From Beaufortia kweichowensis (taxonomy: Eukaryota > Chordata > Actinopteri > Cypriniformes > Gastromyzontidae), in NCBI GenBank assembly GCA_019155185.1, contig CM032816.1, forward strand, positions 4,167,124 to 4,231,123: a stretch of DNA of 64,000 bases, given 5' to 3'. Below the pieces are notes generated by a model that was not told the origin of the DNA, made no database searches, and saw nothing but the letters and a program-made list of their open reading frames with translations. Shown one piece after another: positions 28,778 through 41,600 of this stretch (its first letter is position 1; the number at the start of each line of letters is the position of its first letter). A program made the translations under genes and the position numbers.

Positions 28778-31700
28778 GTAAGATCACGTCACACTATTAT
28801 ATATTACTATATGTTTATATAAATCCATTGTGTGTTATATAATAAACACATTAACGTTTAATGTTTTTAAAGCTTTTCACTTCTATTTGAATGTTCTCAT
28901 TGTATGTTTAGGTGTATTCAGGACAGGCAAGGAGTTTTAGGTGAACTGGAGTTTTTGGCTTTGAGTTTGGATGTTCCTGAGGTTTCAGAGGACTGCTTAT
29001 ATGGCAACATTTACACTCCATCCAAACCTGCTGAAAACACCAAGTTACCAGTAAGTTAGAAAACTAAAATGACTGAGAACATGTATGAATTGCGGATACG
29101 GTTGTCAAATTTAATTCTGATTAAACTCATTCATCACAGTGATAGAGATTCCTGTATTCTCTGTTATATATAAATGAATATTTACTGCTGCAATCTGTAA
29201 CTTTAGCTGCTGTTAAATCTCAAAATTACTTTATGTATTTATCTTTATGTGTGTTAAGATCAAATGACATCAAACTAACTATAAGTAAAGATTTTTTATG
29301 CATAATGAGTATTGTCTTGGTAATGACCAATGATCTTGAAGGAGCAGATTATGTGTTTTTACAGGTGATGGTTTGGATTCACGGCGGAGGTTTTAGTTTT
29401 GGAGCAGCATCACTGTATGATGGTTCGGTTCTGTCAGCGTATGAGAATGTGGTTGTGGTGCTGGTTCAGTACAGATTGGGTCTGTTGGGATTCTTTAGGT
29501 ATGTTTTAAACAAATAAGGCTGCTAAAGATTTTCACAGATGCTGTTTTGTAGGTTTAATTTCACCATCATTAAGTTTTGATTCTACCAGCCATGACATCT
29601 ACATATTACAGCAGCTATTTGCAGTATTGTGAATTGAGCATTTAAATTTTTCAAAAGCAAATTTTTGGTATGATTCAAAATAACGCTGAAAACACAATCA
29701 AACACATTCATGCAGAAGTATCTGGAAACAGATCTGGAAACTCAAGATGAATAGATTTTGGAGCTGTGTGTTTCTGTTGTTCTGTATTTAATTATAGACT
29801 TACATGTAGTGTATTTTTCTCTTGTAGCACAGGAGATGAACACGCAGCAGGAAACTACGGTCTTCTGGATCAGGTCGCTGCACTTCAGTGGGTTCAGGAG
29901 AACATCCACAGCTTCGGTGGAGATCCTGCATCAGTGACCATCTTTGGAGAATCTGCTGGAGGAATAAGTGTTAATTTGCTGGTAAGCATATTTGTTTATC
30001 GTTTTTGGATATGAAGTATTTTTGTAAGCAAATATAAAGTGAAGACCTGTAATAATCTGAATAAGACTTAAAATATTAATATTAAAATATTAATATTAAA
30101 ATATTAATATCTATACAATATTATTATCTTTACAATATCTATACTGTATATCCGAAAAATTTTATGACCAAAACTGCTATTTTTCATAAATGATAGACAA
30201 TATACTTTTTAAATAATTTAACAACTATGTTGCCAATGTTTAATTTTGTTTTGTTATTTACTGTTTTCTACATAATGTACATAATGTCATACATATATAT
30301 TTAGCTATTTTTACCAAAACCAGGACACAAATACTGAGCACAGAATGTTTTTTCCTACTGTTTAGAAACCATTATTTAGATTTATAAACTGAAATGTATA
30401 ATTAAACATAATTATCATATTTGTTGGTTTGTTTATAGTATAGCACATTTTTGACAGTCAGAAAGAAAATCTGGCCTCACTTCTTTGTGTCTTAAAGATG
30501 CTTTCGCCATTGGCTTCTGGTTTGTTCCATCGTGCCATAGCAGAGAGTGGTACTGCTCTGTGGCCCGGCCTCGAAACCACCAATCCTTTACTGTCAGCTC
30601 AGGTATTGTTTCATTTTCACATTTACTGTATCTTCTTCATTATTTTGCTATTTATATTTATTGATCTACATTTCAGAATGTAGCCAAAACATCAAACTGT
30701 GACAGCACAACTTCATCCGGTATTGTGGACTGTATCATGCGCTGGTCCAATGAGGAAGTCGAGAAATATTCCAATCAGGTAAGAACTTGAGTCACATGAC
30801 ATCATGCTTCCAAATTTCTGCTAGATCTTTGTATTATAGATAATATTGTAAGATTTATGCTATGTCCAATCAGTGTGTTATGTAACTGTGTGTTGTGTTT
30901 GTATCCATGTTGTTTATAGTACAAAATGATGCACTTCAGAATTGTTGTGGATTCTTATTTCCTGCCCGAGCCTGTAGAGAAGATCATCAGGAAGCAAGAC
31001 TTCAGCAAAGTTCCTCTTATTACTGGCATTACTGATGATGAATTTGGCTTTTTACTGGCCGCAGTGAGTAAATATTACATTAATGATTTTACACTTTTTT
31101 TTACACATTTTTAAAACAAATGAGTCATTATTTACTTACCCTGCTGTTGTTTCAAAGCTGTCTGACCTTTTTTCTTTATAAGAATACAAAAAGAGAGATT
31201 AAGTTAATAGCATCTATCACTTTAAACCTTAAAATTATTATTTTTTGCTGTTTTACTCAAAAACATGTGCTCTTTTTTTGTCACATGCATAACAAACATA
31301 CATCTATCTATACAAATAGATAACTCGTGCATAGGCTGATATTTTAATGTCTGGACTCTATTAACAGGGCTTAAGTAAAATATAAACAGATGATTCAATA
31401 TACTGGTAATAAAAACATTCTGTGAGAATTTATATATTTTACGCTGAAATTGCCAGTTTTTGCATTTCATTAACTCATGTTGGGCTACTATTATTTTTTG
31501 ACGTGTCAATCTAATTATTTTTCCCCATAGTATTTTGAGGGTCCAGGTTTTGCCGAAGGTATGACTAAAGAACAAGCCACAGAAGCATTGAAATTTTCAT
31601 ATCCTGATGTAAGACACTCAAAATTACAATCCACACATGTATTGTTTCCCAATCACGAGTGTCACTTTAATTTTCTCAATAACATGTTCTCAACAGCCTG

Positions 31701-32557
31701 AGGATCGATGGATCCGTGAACTGGTAGCGAAAGAGTACATAGGCGACACCAACAACCTCATACAAATCCGAGACAGCTATAGAGAGATGATGGGAGACGT
31801 CCTGTTTAACATTCCTGCTCTTAATCTGGCCAAATATCACAAAGGTGAGAAGTAATGATTTGTTCAAGTATTTAGTTGGATAATAGCTGTCTGAAATGGG
31901 TGTTAACCCAAGTAACACTATTGTAATTTTAGCCTCTGGAGCACCGGTTTACCTGTATGAGTTCCAACATACTCCAAGTGTGATCAAGAAGAACAGGCCC
32001 AGCTTTGTTGGTGTCGACCACGCAGATGAACTTCTGTTTATTCAGGGAAGCTGCTTCACAAAAGCCCACATCACGATTATCGGTAAGACAAACGGATTTA
32101 AAACATTTACCTACAGAAATAAAACAAAATTCCTATTTTTAGATTTTTCGTGAAAGGTTTTTAATAAACAGCGGAAATGGTCTGTTATATTTTACGGTTT
32201 AATCCCTGCAGGTTCATTTACCCAAGAAGATGATGAAGTCTGCAGAACGGTCATGGCCTACTGGGGGAACTTTGCTCACACTGGGTAAAATATCTCTTAT
32301 ATGTCTTTTGCCGTCTGAATATATGTGTGATGTTTCCGGATTCTCATGTAGTTGTGAATCTGGGGCGGGGCAGGTCTCCGAATGGTCCGGGTCTTCCGGC
32401 ATGGCCCGAATATGGAGCTGAAGCGGAGCATCTAGAAATTGGAGTGCAGCAGAAATCTGGCAAAAACCTGAAGGCAAAACACGCCACTTTCCTGACCGAA
32501 ACGCTTCCTGAGCTTGTGCGTCTCGGCCAGGAGCAAAGACAGCATTTGGAGCTGTAG
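28588..32557 (+). CDS. Carboxylesterase unit C with ER-retrieval end
   Basis: Third and most divergent domain. Exons: 28588-28777 (part of the fusion exon), 28912-29050, 29365-29498, 29828-29981, 30498-30602, 30677-30778, 30920-31063, 31531-31608, 31697-31844, 31933-32082, 32212-32284, 32374-32557. It encodes ~533 residues. Motifs: HGGGFSFG (oxyanion hole), GESAGG (Ser), DDEFGF (Glu), VDHADE (His), so the triad is complete. The usual EDCLYLN motif reads EDCLYGN. The protein ends RQHLEL and a TAG at 32555-32557; HLEL fits the HxEL ER-retrieval signal of liver-type carboxylesterases (HIEL, HTEL). Exon phases match those of units A and B. Confidence 0.93.
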
Positions 32558-33046
32558 ACAAATCTGTTGCATTATTTCATTAACATTATTATACAGACAT
32601 TACACTCTTGAAAATAATGGTTTTGTACAGCGATGCCAAAAAGTAATCATTTTTTATTTTTTCAGAAAGTTCTTTATGGAACTATACAGCATGAGAAGCA
32701 TTTTTGCAATCTTTATTTTTAAGAGTGTAGGCACTTAATACTGTTTCTTTGAGAAGATTCAGACTAAAAAAGGGAAAAAGATTAATAATGTAACTGTAAT
32801 TTTGATCAGTTAGGTCATCATGAGATTGCATTGTAAAGGGACCACCTGAGGAAACATTTTAAAAACATTTTATGAATTCTTGATGATAGAGTTTGTGATT
32901 TAAAAAGGTTTTTAGAATGTGTCCAACATGTTAGTGATTTGATATTTGATTAGCTGATAAATTGACAAATGTACTTAAAAATGACAAAGTAACTGTTTTG
33001 CACTTAAAATAAAACACAGGGTCGAACAACATTGCTTTTCCTCCAT
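32558..33046 (+). other. Esterase 3' UTR
   Basis: Sequence between the unit C stop codon and a plus-strand AATAAA at 33008-33013, with cleavage expected shortly after. It includes the MITE-like element at 32602-32728. No other gene is visible. Confidence 0.6.
32602..32728. mobile_element. Short inverted-repeat element (MITE-like)
   Basis: The ends 'acactcttgaaaataa' and 'tttatttttaagagtgt' are inverted copies of each other and bound ~127 bp just after the esterase stop codon, probably within its 3' UTR. The pattern resembles an abundant cyprinid element with 'aagaacc' core blocks. A second relic of this family lies near 63100-63209. Confidence 0.65.
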
Positions 33047-35625
33047 TTTATTGAGAACAAACGAAGGCTAAAGCTGCAAACCTCCCTGAATTTGAACGCA
33101 ACAGGCTGCATACTAGTCATGGATTTGCGCTCGAGAATTTAAAACTGGCACATTTACACAGACAACAATGAGCCAACATTTGACATTATTCTGAATGGCC
33201 AATAAAATTTTCAGAATATTTTTACCCAATTAACATCAAATTTCTGTGTATTTACATTAGAATATTTTAACATTTCAAAACTCTTTACCAATTGATTTAT
33301 TTTTATCATTTCATAATAGAGTTAATACATTTTAAATACAGATGTTTAAGACCTCAAAAACTGCAAAAATAAAAAATTGAGGCACAGTTTTTTTGCTGAA
33401 GTATTTTTTGGAGAAACAAATCACAGTAGCAGCACGAAAAAATATAAAAAATCTTGAAGGCAAACCTGTACTGTAAAGTCGACATGAAATAACATTTGTA
33501 ACCCATTATACTTTTATAATGTAACATAAACAGGATTATTAGCCGTTTCAAGACCTGGAACCAGACCTGAACATGGTTTTAGAGCTTTTTGACATACAAT
33601 ACTGCTTCTTTTTAAATCAAACATTATTGGCTATTATTGCTGTAACATTTATCAACCAGCATTACAATTCTTCAAGATTTCAACACTAATCTATAATACT
33701 TCCTAAATATCTATATGGTTTTGGTGAAATCAGCCAAATATTACAGTCATTTCTGAAGTTTTTGTGACAGATTAGGAAGACAATAAGCACATATATGTGT
33801 ATTAAGTATATACTGTAGGGTCAATTTCACGTCGACTTTCAGTAGTATTGCGGGAATATTAATCGGCATATCCTTCTGCGTATACATGAAAATAAACAGT
33901 TGAATCAGCAGCCCATCTAAACAACTTAAATGACAAATCGTCTTGTTGAGAATAAAATCAGTAGTTGTACGACAGCAGTCCAAGCAAACATAACCAAAGC
34001 TATGAGAATATCCACTAGTATCAGAGGTTGTAAACACACGTCATATACTTAAATTAATTCATGGTCATACAGTATATACAGTCATCCTTAAAACAAAGCT
34101 GAAATATATTCATAAAGGTTTAAATATCTTCAACGCATTTATATTATATATATATATATATATATTCATTTGACATTATACTGGTTGATGATTTTAAATG
34201 CAAGTAATGCTGCAGTCAAATACAAAAGTAGAGTCAGAGGAATTTTTCCTCGGATAAACATCTACACTGCGTAGGGAAGAGCACTTGGAAGAGAGCTGCA
34301 CAGCTAGATCAAAATCACGGTGACAATGACAGAACTGTTACACGTTATGGGCGTAAAATTTGCTGGTAACTAAACCGAACACAAAAATAAAGCTAGAAAA
34401 TCAATCTGAAATAAGCTCGAATTGTTTGAGAATCGTATAAATAAATTATTAAAGGTGAATTATTAGTGTGTGACAACGTTCTGAGATGAGTTTAGCGCAT
34501 TTAATGTAAATGAGAAGTGACGCAATGTGACGGCTATCAATATAATTGCAACAGCTACAAACAGTTAAGCGGGAATCATAGATGAACACAGATTTGACCC
34601 GTTGATGAGATGTTCAAGTAAACGGGAAGCATTTTTGTCTGGATAAAAGGCGAAACAACGTTTAAATTTCTTAACCGATTTTAATGGTTTACAATTAAGA
34701 TGGAGTACAACTACTTTCTGTCTCAAACTGAATCATTTGCAATTATTAACCAAATACATGCTTGACAAACGTGGGTTTCTCAAAACTTGATATAACAATA
34801 AATAATTTTACAAGTCCAACTATTTAAATATTTAAGATTAATGGTACGCTTCGGTACTTTACAAAGATCGGTAACTGAAAACAGTTTAAGTAAATGTTAA
34901 TGTGCTTTTTATCAAGAAAAAAAATCTGGTTTCCCCATTTACTTAATTTAGAATTTAGTGTTAAATTGCCCAATGATAGCTGCGTTAACATATGATTCAA
35001 CGGTTAAAACGTCATCTATATTTATTAATGGTAGAAACGTTTACTAGTGACTAACAGTACAGAAGTTTGCTGTTTTTTTACTGTCAGCGTGATCTTCTAC
35101 TCAAAAATATGTCAAGAACGGTTAGGGTTTACTGTTTGTTTGGTTTTGTTTTTTGCCAATGTAAACACATAGAAGATTACTATGTCAAACACAGATATTT
35201 CAGTGATGAAAAAAAAACTGGAAGAGCACTTCCATCCCAAGTTGTTTGTCAAACAGCTTGGATTTTACAAATAACATTCACAAATGTTTTTTTACATATG
35301 TTTAAGAGATGTTGAGCCACGTTGAGGACGAACGCTGCTTACGTAATCTAAAACTACTTCTAAATCACAAAACCACAGGATTCTTGGTAGACGAAATCAG
35401 AGGCACGCTTAACTTGTTCCAGAGTACATGGGTGGATTTTCACATCGTCGTAACTGTCATCACCGATTTTAGGTTACAAAAATAAATTAATTAAAAAGCT
35501 GATAAGAAAGGCTTAATATAATACAACCTGTATGTGCATGCTGCTGTAAATACACCTGCGCAGATGCAAGCAGGAGTGTGTGTGTCTGATGTGTACAGTG
35601 AAATACATGAGTGTGCGTTTGGATA
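33047..35625 (-). other. fbxo31: Probable long fbxo31 3' UTR
   Basis: No coding gene is seen in this 2.6 kb. A minus-strand AATAAA (plus TTTATT at 33047-33052) would end an fbxo31 transcript about 40 bases from the esterase poly(A) signal, so the two convergent genes may overlap at their 3' ends. A (TA)n run lies at 34146-34165. Nearer poly(A) signals may also be used. Confidence 0.45.
34146..34165. repeat. (TA)n microsatellite
   Basis: About ten TA dinucleotides in the stretch between the esterase locus and fbxo31. Confidence 0.9.
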
Positions 35626-38600
35626 TCAGGATGTCCATGACTGCATGTAGCGCAGCATGGCCTCGAAGCGCTCCATGCTGGGGGCCTGAGCGTGGGACAG
35701 CTGATCCGTCAGACGGCTGTACAGGCTGAAGGACTTCAGCTCCAGCCAGATAAAGCCGAAACGATCGGCATCGAACAGGACGAACAAACCCGGCGTGCGC
35801 TCTGGGCTCGTGAAGCCGTGGCCGGCGATCAGACCGGTTCCGTAAAAACTAAAATGTGTTAGGAGAAATCCGAGTAAAAATTTGTTACTACTGATTTTTT
35901 ATTTATTTACATTTTTTATATGAAAAATAAATATAGAACATCTATGAGGCAGAATATATAATAAACTAAATCTAATAATACCTTTAAAAAATATAATATT
36001 TAATTTAATATATATTTCATATTTTAACTTATATAATAAGTAATTTATATTTTAAATACAATTTATATTCAATTATATTTATTTTACGATATATTTCTAG
36101 TAAATACAAAAATATTTATAGTAACATTTATAATTTGAGTAACATCAATATTCATGAAAAAAATGATATAATTCATATCATAGTTCTGACTTGAAATTTT
36201 GATTTTAAGACACATTAAAAGTTTGTTTAAAAATAAAAAAGTGTTAATAATAAATTAATATATATATTTAATAATAATAAATTTAACTACAGATTAAACA
36301 TTGTGTCTAATCATATTGTAGTGTTTCCACCATTTCTGGATATATTTTAATGTATATTTATCGTGTTTTTATATTTGTAAACATTAAAGCATGCTTAAAT
36401 ACCTTTATTTTATATATTTTCTTATTTATATAATTTTTTGATTATTAAAAGTTATTTTATTTTTCACACAATTTTAAATGTTTTACTGCATAAACAAAAG
36501 GACATTAGCACACTCACCACATCTTACAGGTGCGAGGGTACACTTCATTGCGAGCCATAACTCCCAGAGGAAGCACGAACGGCTGTGATTCAGGTGTGGC
36601 ACTGCACGCAGCGGCTGTCGGCTCATCGCTCTCCTCTCCAGCAGGAGGAGCTGAATCTGAGCCCTCGGCCCCCTGTGAAGGGCCTGCCTCCGCCCCCTCT
36701 GAAGGGACGTCCCGAGCCTGCTGACCCCTCTGGACCTCCTCGTGCACCCCTAAAACAAGCCGTGAGAGCTCATCCATGTTTTTCTGGTGCTCCAGGTCTG
36801 GCAGACGCAGTGGGCGGTTCAGGTCTATTTCTAAAGTCAGCTGACCCGCTGGGACATTGGGATCACCCTAAAAAACATAATGAACTATCAGAACAATACA
36901 TATTGAAGAAGGCATCAAAATGTACTTTTTTAGGATCTTGGAAAACCTGCATAAAAGATTAGATTATTCATTGAATTATTATTGAATTGTATTTAATTTT
37001 CCTTCAGTTATTATAAAGCTACAATGATTTGGGACTTTCAGCAAATATAACTTACAGTAAGTTTAGTGGCTTTGGCTTTGGAGCCATGGAAGCTCAACAT
37101 AATAATCTCCAGGCCGTGACTTCCATACGTCCCTTTGAAGAGACCCGGCTGCAGGAGATCCGAGGGGAGGCACGGGGGCAGATAAATCCGCCGATATGTC
37201 AGGCAATTACTAAAACCAGAAAATAAAATTGCAACAGTTCAGTTAGTAATTGTAGAAATGATATTAGCTTTTTTGCAAAACTTTGATTTTTACTAAATTA
37301 ATTCATTTTAAATTTAAAAAAAGATTTTAATAGTTAGCATGTTGCTAAACTAATAATCATAAAAATAACCAGCGCAGACACATGTTGCATATAATATAAT
37401 AAATATTGGATACACATACAGTATTGGATAATTATATTCAACTATTTTACATAAGTTCAGTATATAAAACTGACATTTTGCCAACTGGACCACCATATTG
37501 AGCTCATTGCAATGCATTCTGGGATTGCATTGAATTGGCTATCTTTATGTAAATACACAGTAGTCACGTAAACAGAAAAGGTGATCTGCATAGCAATTGA
37601 TATTGAGAGTCATGAAGTAAATTTGATGATCATGTACAGTACAAGTCTTACTCATATTGGCTGGTGTAAATAAACTTCATGAGGATCAACTCCTGCATGT
37701 GCTCATGGAAAATGTCCTCCAGTGTTCTTCCCCATTCCTCTTCCAGCCATGTTCTGAACTCCTACAGACAGAAGACATGACGCTCAGTGTGCATCCAGCC
37801 GTTGCTTTGCCATCGATGAAGGACTGAATCACAAATATCTCAAAAGCCTTTTGAAGTTTCCTACCTCTTGTCTTCCTCCAGGCATACGGTGGTGATCTGT
37901 CTGGTTGCACTTGGTGGAAAACTCATCTTTCTTTACAGTCTGGGCAAAAAAAATGCAATATCTTTTAAGCTGCTTTGGATATAAGCATCTGCAAAAAGTC
38001 TAGATGTATAAATATGGATTTATCTCAAGTTATGGTTTGAGGTAATGTTGACTAAAGTAAAGTTAGAAATATAAAGTATAGCCTAAATGCACATGGGTTT
38101 GTTTACCTGAATATCTCCTTTATGAGGGCCTTTGTGACCGTACATACATTCTACCGTGGCTTTGTTTTTCTCCCACATGTGGATGCGGAAAAGTGGTCGT
38201 CTGCGCATAGGATCCTCCACACGGGGATCATGAGGTGGCAGATACATCCAGCCTATGATGAACAGCCCATCGACCTAAAGAAATATTGATAATAGAAATA
38301 ACAAAAAATGTGCAACATATTTGATTTGAAGCTGCAATACATCATTTTTTTGGTTAAAAATAAATGAGCAAGTACATAAAAATCAGCGTTCAAAACTCTC
38401 TCCATGACTCACAACGATAAGCTCATTTATAAGTTAACTTGTTAGGGATTTTTTGTGGGAAATGTCATGAAATATCAAGTTTCACATCATTTGACTTCAA
38501 CCCATGTAAACATAAGTATGTAAAGTAACCTACAATTTTATGTTTCAAACAAAGATGGAGAAAAGAATAACAAAAGTTACAGACTGCAGCTTTAAAATAG

Positions 38601-41600
38601 TATAAAAACTGGACATATGTCTACTCCAAATCATATGGGATTATGTTGAAAACAGTATGTGAAAAATATTTGAATGGCCATCTGCCATGTGGACGCCAAA
38701 TTATAAAAGTGTGCAATGTTTTTTTAATGATTTAACTGCAGAAAAAAAGATGAATATATACCACAATCAGTGCAGAACAAGTAAATGTACGAACTTAATT
38801 ATATAACAATCATTTTTCTGTCAATTAAGATGTTTCATATGCAAATACATACTGCACATGTATGTGCAGTATGTATTTTCAACTGAACTAAGACTAAATG
38901 ATCTGAACACATATTTTTATCAGTAGCTTTTGTCAATAATGCAAGATCTTACCACCACGTTCAGTAATCCTCCATAGGGGCCGATATCAGGCTGCCAGAG
39001 ACCAAGGATGTGTCTGTATGGATGTAGCACTGGAAAACAAGTGTAAAACATGCATTTTAAATGCCAGCACCACCCATAACACAAATCCGTAAGGATCATT
39101 GGATGAGATTGATAGTGCATGAATTCATGAATGCATATTGAGTGTGTGAGTATATGCAACTTATTGGCCATGCAACATCATTTATCCCAGGAGTTAATAT
39201 TTATCCATGATTCATTTCTACATGTAACTGAGTGACTTAATTCCTCTGCAAATAATTATATATTCATCTCACACAATGCTGCGGTCTTAAGCACCCCTGG
39301 CCAACCCGTGTATACCACACACGCATGCAAGACACACAGCCGTGCACGGCGCTTGACAGGATCTGCCCTTGTGCTGATTACAGATCAGTTTCATCATCCT
39401 CACCGAAATCAAACCAAGGCTGCATCCCAATCTGCATGCGGATGCTATCATAGTATATGATGTGACGCGGCCGCACAACTGTTTACTTTAACATTTTACA
39501 TTTTTTTATTTATTATATTCAGTACAGAGGTTCTGACTTTTTTCTTAATCTTAATTTGATCAAATTTAGGACAAAAAAAGCAAAAAACTATTCAAAACTA
39601 GTAATATATTATACAGACAAAATTACAGTAATAAATTGTTTTTTTTTTTACAGTGAACTTGCACAAAAATACTTGTATGTTTTGTATTTTATTGCGCAGC
39701 ACATGTCAAAGGTATCACCAATGTATTGAAACAAAAATGTTTCTATTGATTGCTAAATCAGCTCAAAATATTCATAATTTCTTCGCACAAATATAGCTTT
39801 TTACTGGATGTGTGTGCTTTTACAGCTTCAACATTTTGAACCCAGTATAAAAACATAACATGACAGCATTTTAATATAAAAGGAAGTCATATACAGCTGG
39901 GATGGGAGTAAATTATGAAAGAATTTTTATATTTAGGCGAATTATTCCTTTAATATCAAATAGGACAAATACGATAGGGACATGAAAATGTACTAATTGT
40001 GATCATCATGATACAGTAATGTTTAAAGTAAAACTGAACTCAGATCAGCAGCAGGGCACCTCCGACCAGCACCTTTCACAGGCAGTGATGTTATTCCTCC
40101 ACCACACGTGCTCAGTACATACGGTGTGTGTACACGTCCCGATAGTCCATGTGCTCATAATCTGGGAGGAGCTTCATAAAGCGCCCTGACTTCACCTGCG
40201 GGTTCACACCTGGAGAAGTACACAGGTGGGTGTGCCACAGGAAGACAAGAGAGGCAAAAAGCACACGTGGATTTACACTGTGTGTGCTGGTGTCGATTGT
40301 AAAGAATTCAAAAAGAGGGGTAGTTTATAATGTCTGTCACATCAGAGAATAATATTGATTTAAACATCGGCGTGACCACCTTTTAAGCCAACAGAATTAT
40401 ATACAAACTAAAATTGCATTAGGACACCAGCATCATTTCTGAATGCTTTCAGTTGTTTAAATGTGTTTCTCTTTCTAAATTCCTATACATATACAAAACA
40501 AAACAAACAAATGTTTTTGACCATAAAGTGTCATAGAGAGCTAATGACTGGAAGTGTGGAATGTATCATGACTGGAGTAATGAAATATGGCAATTAAAGG
40601 GACAGTACACCCAAAATAATCATTCTGTCAGCATTTATTCACCCTCATCTTGTTACATACCATAATGACTTTTAATCATTCCTGTGCTGGTTACCCTTTT
40701 ATCCAATTAAAATAAATAAGAAATGAGGAAAAAGTAGCATAAACATGTCCTTAAGACTTATAAGCTATAGTGAAATAAAAAAGTCTGATCCTTTTAATGA
40801 ACCAGTTTGTCTGGTTGACAAAAGCACATTGGATAAATCAGCCATGAATCATTTCAACAATGCTTTTGTGTTTGGACGCTTGAAAGCTCCAGTCCCCATT
40901 CACTGTAGTTAAAGCAACCAGCACAGTCTTTAAAATTTCTCCTCAACATTTCAAATCATCCTGGTTTGAAATAACATATTGTAAATGTAAAAAAAATTAT
41001 GACAGAATTTGTTTCGGATGAAATATACCTTTAATGAAGAAGTGGAGATATTTAATTAACAGATTTGTTTGTGTAACTGCAATGTCTATCTGCGTTTAAA
41101 GAGGCTCAGATTAGGAATACAATCAACTCAATCTGTGTAATATTAAACATGGTTTTAATTATTTTAGTGTTTATTATCTAAAGGTGAAGTGTATTTCTGT
41201 TTAAATACTTTATTGTCTCTGACTTTAGTATGCAGAGATCATATAAAGCAAGACATTCAAAGGTTGATTTCTCCAGTGTAAACAATTTATCTCGCTTGCT
41301 ATCAAAACCAAATAAATGTCTCTGCTGAATGAATATGAGCAAACAGTGGGTGTTTTTAAACAGGGATGGGCGTTTTTAACGCTCGTTCGATATCAGCAAA
41401 ACAAATAAACCAAAAACAACAAAGATGGATTGTTTTCAGAGACTTGAAATGACTTACGTTTAACATAAACCTCTCGGCTTGACATTCCCACAATCTCCAT
41501 CTTCCGCAGGTCATCTTTCATTCCAAATTCTGAAAGAAGAGAAAAACTCATGATGAACTGTAGCTATACAATACAGCCCAAAGAAAACACAAATTTAGAC

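Larger units (their letters stand above)
19991..32557 (+). other. Triple-domain carboxylesterase locus (units A-B-C as one gene)
   Basis: Units A (19991-24776), B (24875-28587) and C (28588-32557) behave as one transcription unit. Only A has a signal-peptide exon, only C has an ER-retrieval end, the B-C junction lies inside one exon, and the A-B junction is a 98 bp GC-AG intron in matching phase. If A's exon 7 is counted at the 99 nt length seen in B, the exon lengths sum to 4,833 nt, an exact multiple of three, for ~1,610 residues. Vertebrate carboxylesterases are normally ~550-570 residues, one domain per gene. The alternative is three separate genes, but B has only ~90 bp for a promoter and first exon, and C has none. 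Confidence 0.8.

Noticed and set aside
36530..36962. Plus-strand frames over fbxo31 exon 9
   Set aside because: Antisense to a coding exon whose minus-strand translation matches FBXO31.
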